A DNA stretch of 64,000 bases, from contig NC_092860.1 in NCBI RefSeq assembly GCF_032062135.1, positions 64,364,990-64,428,989 of the forward strand, read 5' to 3'. The notes under the pieces were generated by a model, which saw only the letters and a program-made list of their open reading frames with translations, was not told where the DNA came from and did no database searches. Made by a program: the position numbers and the translations under genes. This DNA comes from Pyxicephalus adspersus (lineage: Eukaryota > Chordata > Amphibia > Anura > Pyxicephalidae). This document shows positions 62,008-64,000 of the stretch, piece by piece. The first letter of the stretch is position 1; every line of letters begins with the position of its first letter.

Positions 62008-63140
62008 TTACCCCACTTTAATTCCTTTAATATCTGTGTTATTACGAATGTGGCCTAATAGAGGTTCAAGAACCAATACAAAGAGCAGTGGAGACAGCGG
62101 GCATTTTTGTCTCATGCCATTGGCGATAGAGAATGGACTGGATAAAATACCATTGACTCTTACTGAGGCAGTAGGGTTGTGGTATAAGGCCTGTATCCAG
62201 TCAAAAAGACGATTAGGGGCGCCTATGAACGTAAGGACCTGTCGCACATACTCCCAAATCACTCGGTCGAACGCCTTTTCTGCGTCAGCCAAGAAAATCA
62301 AAGATGGAATTTTGTGTGTGGTGGCATGGTGAATCAAATTCAGCGTTCTCGTTGTGTTATCTCTTGCCTCCCTCGAAGGAAGAAACCCACTTTGGTCAGA
62401 GTGTATGAGGTTCTGGAATATAGGTGTCAGTCTACGCCCTAAGACACTAGAAAACAGTTTGACATCGCAATTTAACAGAGATAGATATCTTAAATTAAAC
62501 GCAGTCAAAAAAGGGCGTGTCAGTTGAGGCAGAAATCGCTTGTAATAGGTCAGTGTGAACCCATCTGGGCCCCGAGCCTTTTCTGTGGGTGCATTGGTGA
62601 AAGCCGCCTGTAGTTCTGTATGGCTAATGGGAGCATCAAGTACACCCAAAACTTCCACTGGGATCTTAGAGATGCCGGAGGTACGTAAATAGTCCTGAAT
62701 ACTCTCTACGACAGAGGCCGACGGACATGCATTTGAACCTTCTCTGATATTATAAACCTTCGAGTAAAAATCCTTAAAGGCGTCAGCTATATCCCGGGAA
62801 TGATGAAGCAGAGCCCCTGAGCTTGAGTGCACGCAGGGTACAAATGCACAAGCCCTTTTCGTCCTTATTGCCCATGCTAAAGCACTCCCACACTTATTGC
62901 TATATTCATAAAAGTAGGCTATACATTTATCAAGCTGAGTCCTAGCCTTGGAGCAGCACAATAAATTAATCTTCTTTCTTAAGGCCAGTAACTGGGCCTT
63001 TGTGTCTGCGGAGTGACCTCGCTTATGTCTGGTCTCTACAGTATGTATTTCTTGAAACAGTTTTGTTAACTGTATCTGCCGCTCTTTTTTGAGCTTATGG
63101 CCCTGTTGTATTAGTATGTATCTGCCTGTAAGGCAACCAG
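62008..63140 (-). pseudogene. L1-type LINE copy J, linker and reverse transcriptase N-terminal half
   Basis: A 317-codon open frame (62008-62961), the longest L1 reading here apart from copy D. It encodes CCSKARTQLDKCIAYFYEYS, LHHSRDIADAFKDFYSKVY, KARGPDGFTLTYYKRFLPQL, SLLNCDVKLFSSVLGRRLTP, HSDQSGFLPSREARDNTTR, IFLADAEKAFDRVIWEYVRQ (motif A) and MRQKCPLSPLLFVLVLEPL (R-Q-G box with Gly changed to Lys). About 40 residues including PKPGKD...NFRPIS are deleted between FNLRY and SLLNCD, and the frame stops just before FADD. 62962-63140 continues upstream with HKRGHSADTKAQLLALRKKI. Two internal deletions make it inactive despite few stops. Confidence 0.9.
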
Positions 63141-63159
63141 AGACCTGGGAAGGGATTTA

Positions 63160-63562
63160 TCAATTAGAATGCTGTGATAGCGGGGCGCTTCTCCGTCGGG
63201 GGGCGTGGCCGGGCGGGAAATTTAAAAGCAGATTACGGAGTAATCTGCTTTTAAATTATATTATTATTTATCAATAGTATTGCACCCTTGTTTGGAAAAT
63301 TTCAGTAAAAAATTTTTGATAAAAAAAATTTTTTTTTGATAAATTACATTGTTGTGGTCTATTCATAATTTTTTATAATAATGATTTATAATTATGTATT
63401 ATTTTATAATTTATGATTCTAATATAATAAATAAATATAATAATTATACCCGGGAGTTAATCCTAAGAATTACAGGCCCACAATATAAACAAAAATTTCT
63501 ATGCAAAAAAAATAGGATTACTTTTTGCATCAACAAATGACAGAATTAGAACGCTAGGGGGG
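63160..63562 (-). mobile_element. TTAA-type MITE, copy 4
   Basis: The right end reads AGAATTAGAACGCTAGGGGGG followed by TTAA (63563-63566), the reverse complement of the left end of copy 1, so this copy is in the opposite orientation. It shares the TTTTTGCAT, TACAGGCCCACAAT and CCCGGG blocks with copies 1 and 2. It has a perfect hairpin TTTAAAAGCAGATTAC / GTAATCTGCTTTTAAA at 63223-63256. The left terminus is not recognisable and may be truncated. Confidence 0.8.
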
Positions 63563-63566
63563 TTAA

Positions 63567-64000
63567 TATGTCTTCCTGCTGTATCAAACACACCTCCTAC
63601 CTGGCTTGCCAATACGTAACAAATTCTAATTATCATTGAGGACAATATCCAATAAAATATGAATCATAATTCAATAATATTAATTCCTGCTGTAAGTTCT
63701 GAGGCGGTGGTCAGCGAAGGAGAAAAAACACATCAATTGCGCATAAAAATATTATATTGTTTACAGAATAATATATGCAGTAAGAGTTACATACCACAAA
63801 TATAAATACAACACATACAACAAATAACAATAATATAAACAAGGCCTACAAGCAATAGTTACCCTCCTTTGGCCAGAACTATTTTTTGTCCCTCCCTGGG
63901 CCACTTGTCTTCTGCTTCTCCCTCTAGTGTTGTCCCCTGTGTTCCAAGCACTAAATATAATGTAAAAACTAGCAACCAGTCAGCGGAGACTTTTTATATA
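63567..64000. other. No gene seen
   Basis: AT-rich sequence to the window end, with ATATTA-rich words and a short CT-rich segment (63900-63940). Nothing assignable. Confidence 0.4.

Noticed and set aside
1..64000. A previously undescribed multi-gene system
   Set aside because: Every substantial coding homology belongs to a known mobile-element family or to one decayed esterase. No cluster of co-oriented intact genes exists in the window.

Overview
This is a repeat-saturated stretch of vertebrate nuclear DNA, most likely from an anuran amphibian. That inference rests on the mixture of elements: CR1-type LINEs, several L1/Tx1-type LINEs, a Penelope-like element (PLE), an L2-like LINE, Tc1/mariner and hAT DNA transposons, tRNA-derived SINEs, TTAA- and TA-flanked MITEs, and two gamma-type endogenous retroviruses. 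No bacterial-style operon, CRISPR array, rRNA gene or functional tRNA gene is visible. I found no intact host gene. The only non-transposon protein-coding homology recognised is a broken, intronless PC-esterase (PCED1-like) sequence near 58.8-59.5 kb.

Layout. 0-15 kb: a LINE tail, a Tc1 remnant, a SINE, then L1 copy A (minus) split by CR1 copy A, which itself carries a TTAA MITE. L1 copy B (minus) follows, split by a hAT element that holds a second, palindrome-rich element. L1 copy C (plus) has an almost open ORF1. 15-18 kb: CR1 copy B (minus) with a second TTAA MITE and a short Tc1/mariner element with terminal inverted repeats. 18.6-25.3 kb: a PLE (minus) with reverse transcriptase and GIY-YIG regions, split by CR1 copy G (plus). 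26.1-32.6 kb: a provirus (minus) with two LTRs, a 5-bp target duplication, a tRNA-Pro-type primer site, broken pro-pol and env, and almost no gag. 32.6-33.2 kb: a non-coding block with a hammerhead-ribozyme-like fold.

33.2-45.6 kb is one deeply nested stack: L1 copy E (plus) is interrupted by L1 copy D, then by CR1 copy F (minus, carrying two TA-flanked MITEs), then by a third TTAA MITE. 45.6-57 kb holds an L2 fragment, a split hAT transposase with a SINE in it, another L1 (copy G) with a probable solo LTR, and a heavily deleted second retrovirus with its own LTR. 57.3-58.6 kb is a satellite-like array of about 95-98 bp units. 59.6-63.6 kb holds further L1 pieces (ORF1 and reverse transcriptase), a MITE, and a fourth TTAA MITE.

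How the parts relate. The LINE reverse transcriptases would mobilise their own RNAs and probably the SINEs. The MITEs lack coding capacity and would depend on transposases supplied from elsewhere. Because four CR1 copies share the window, several insertions can be checked against an uninterrupted copy in the same sequence, which fixes target duplications to the base. Every large reading frame examined has frameshifts, stops or deletions, so the region looks transpositionally dead in its present form. I did not find a convincing new gene system. The most unusual signals are the ribozyme-like folds, the palindrome array inside the hAT, the shared minisatellite in two MITEs with different termini, and the asymmetrically decayed provirus.
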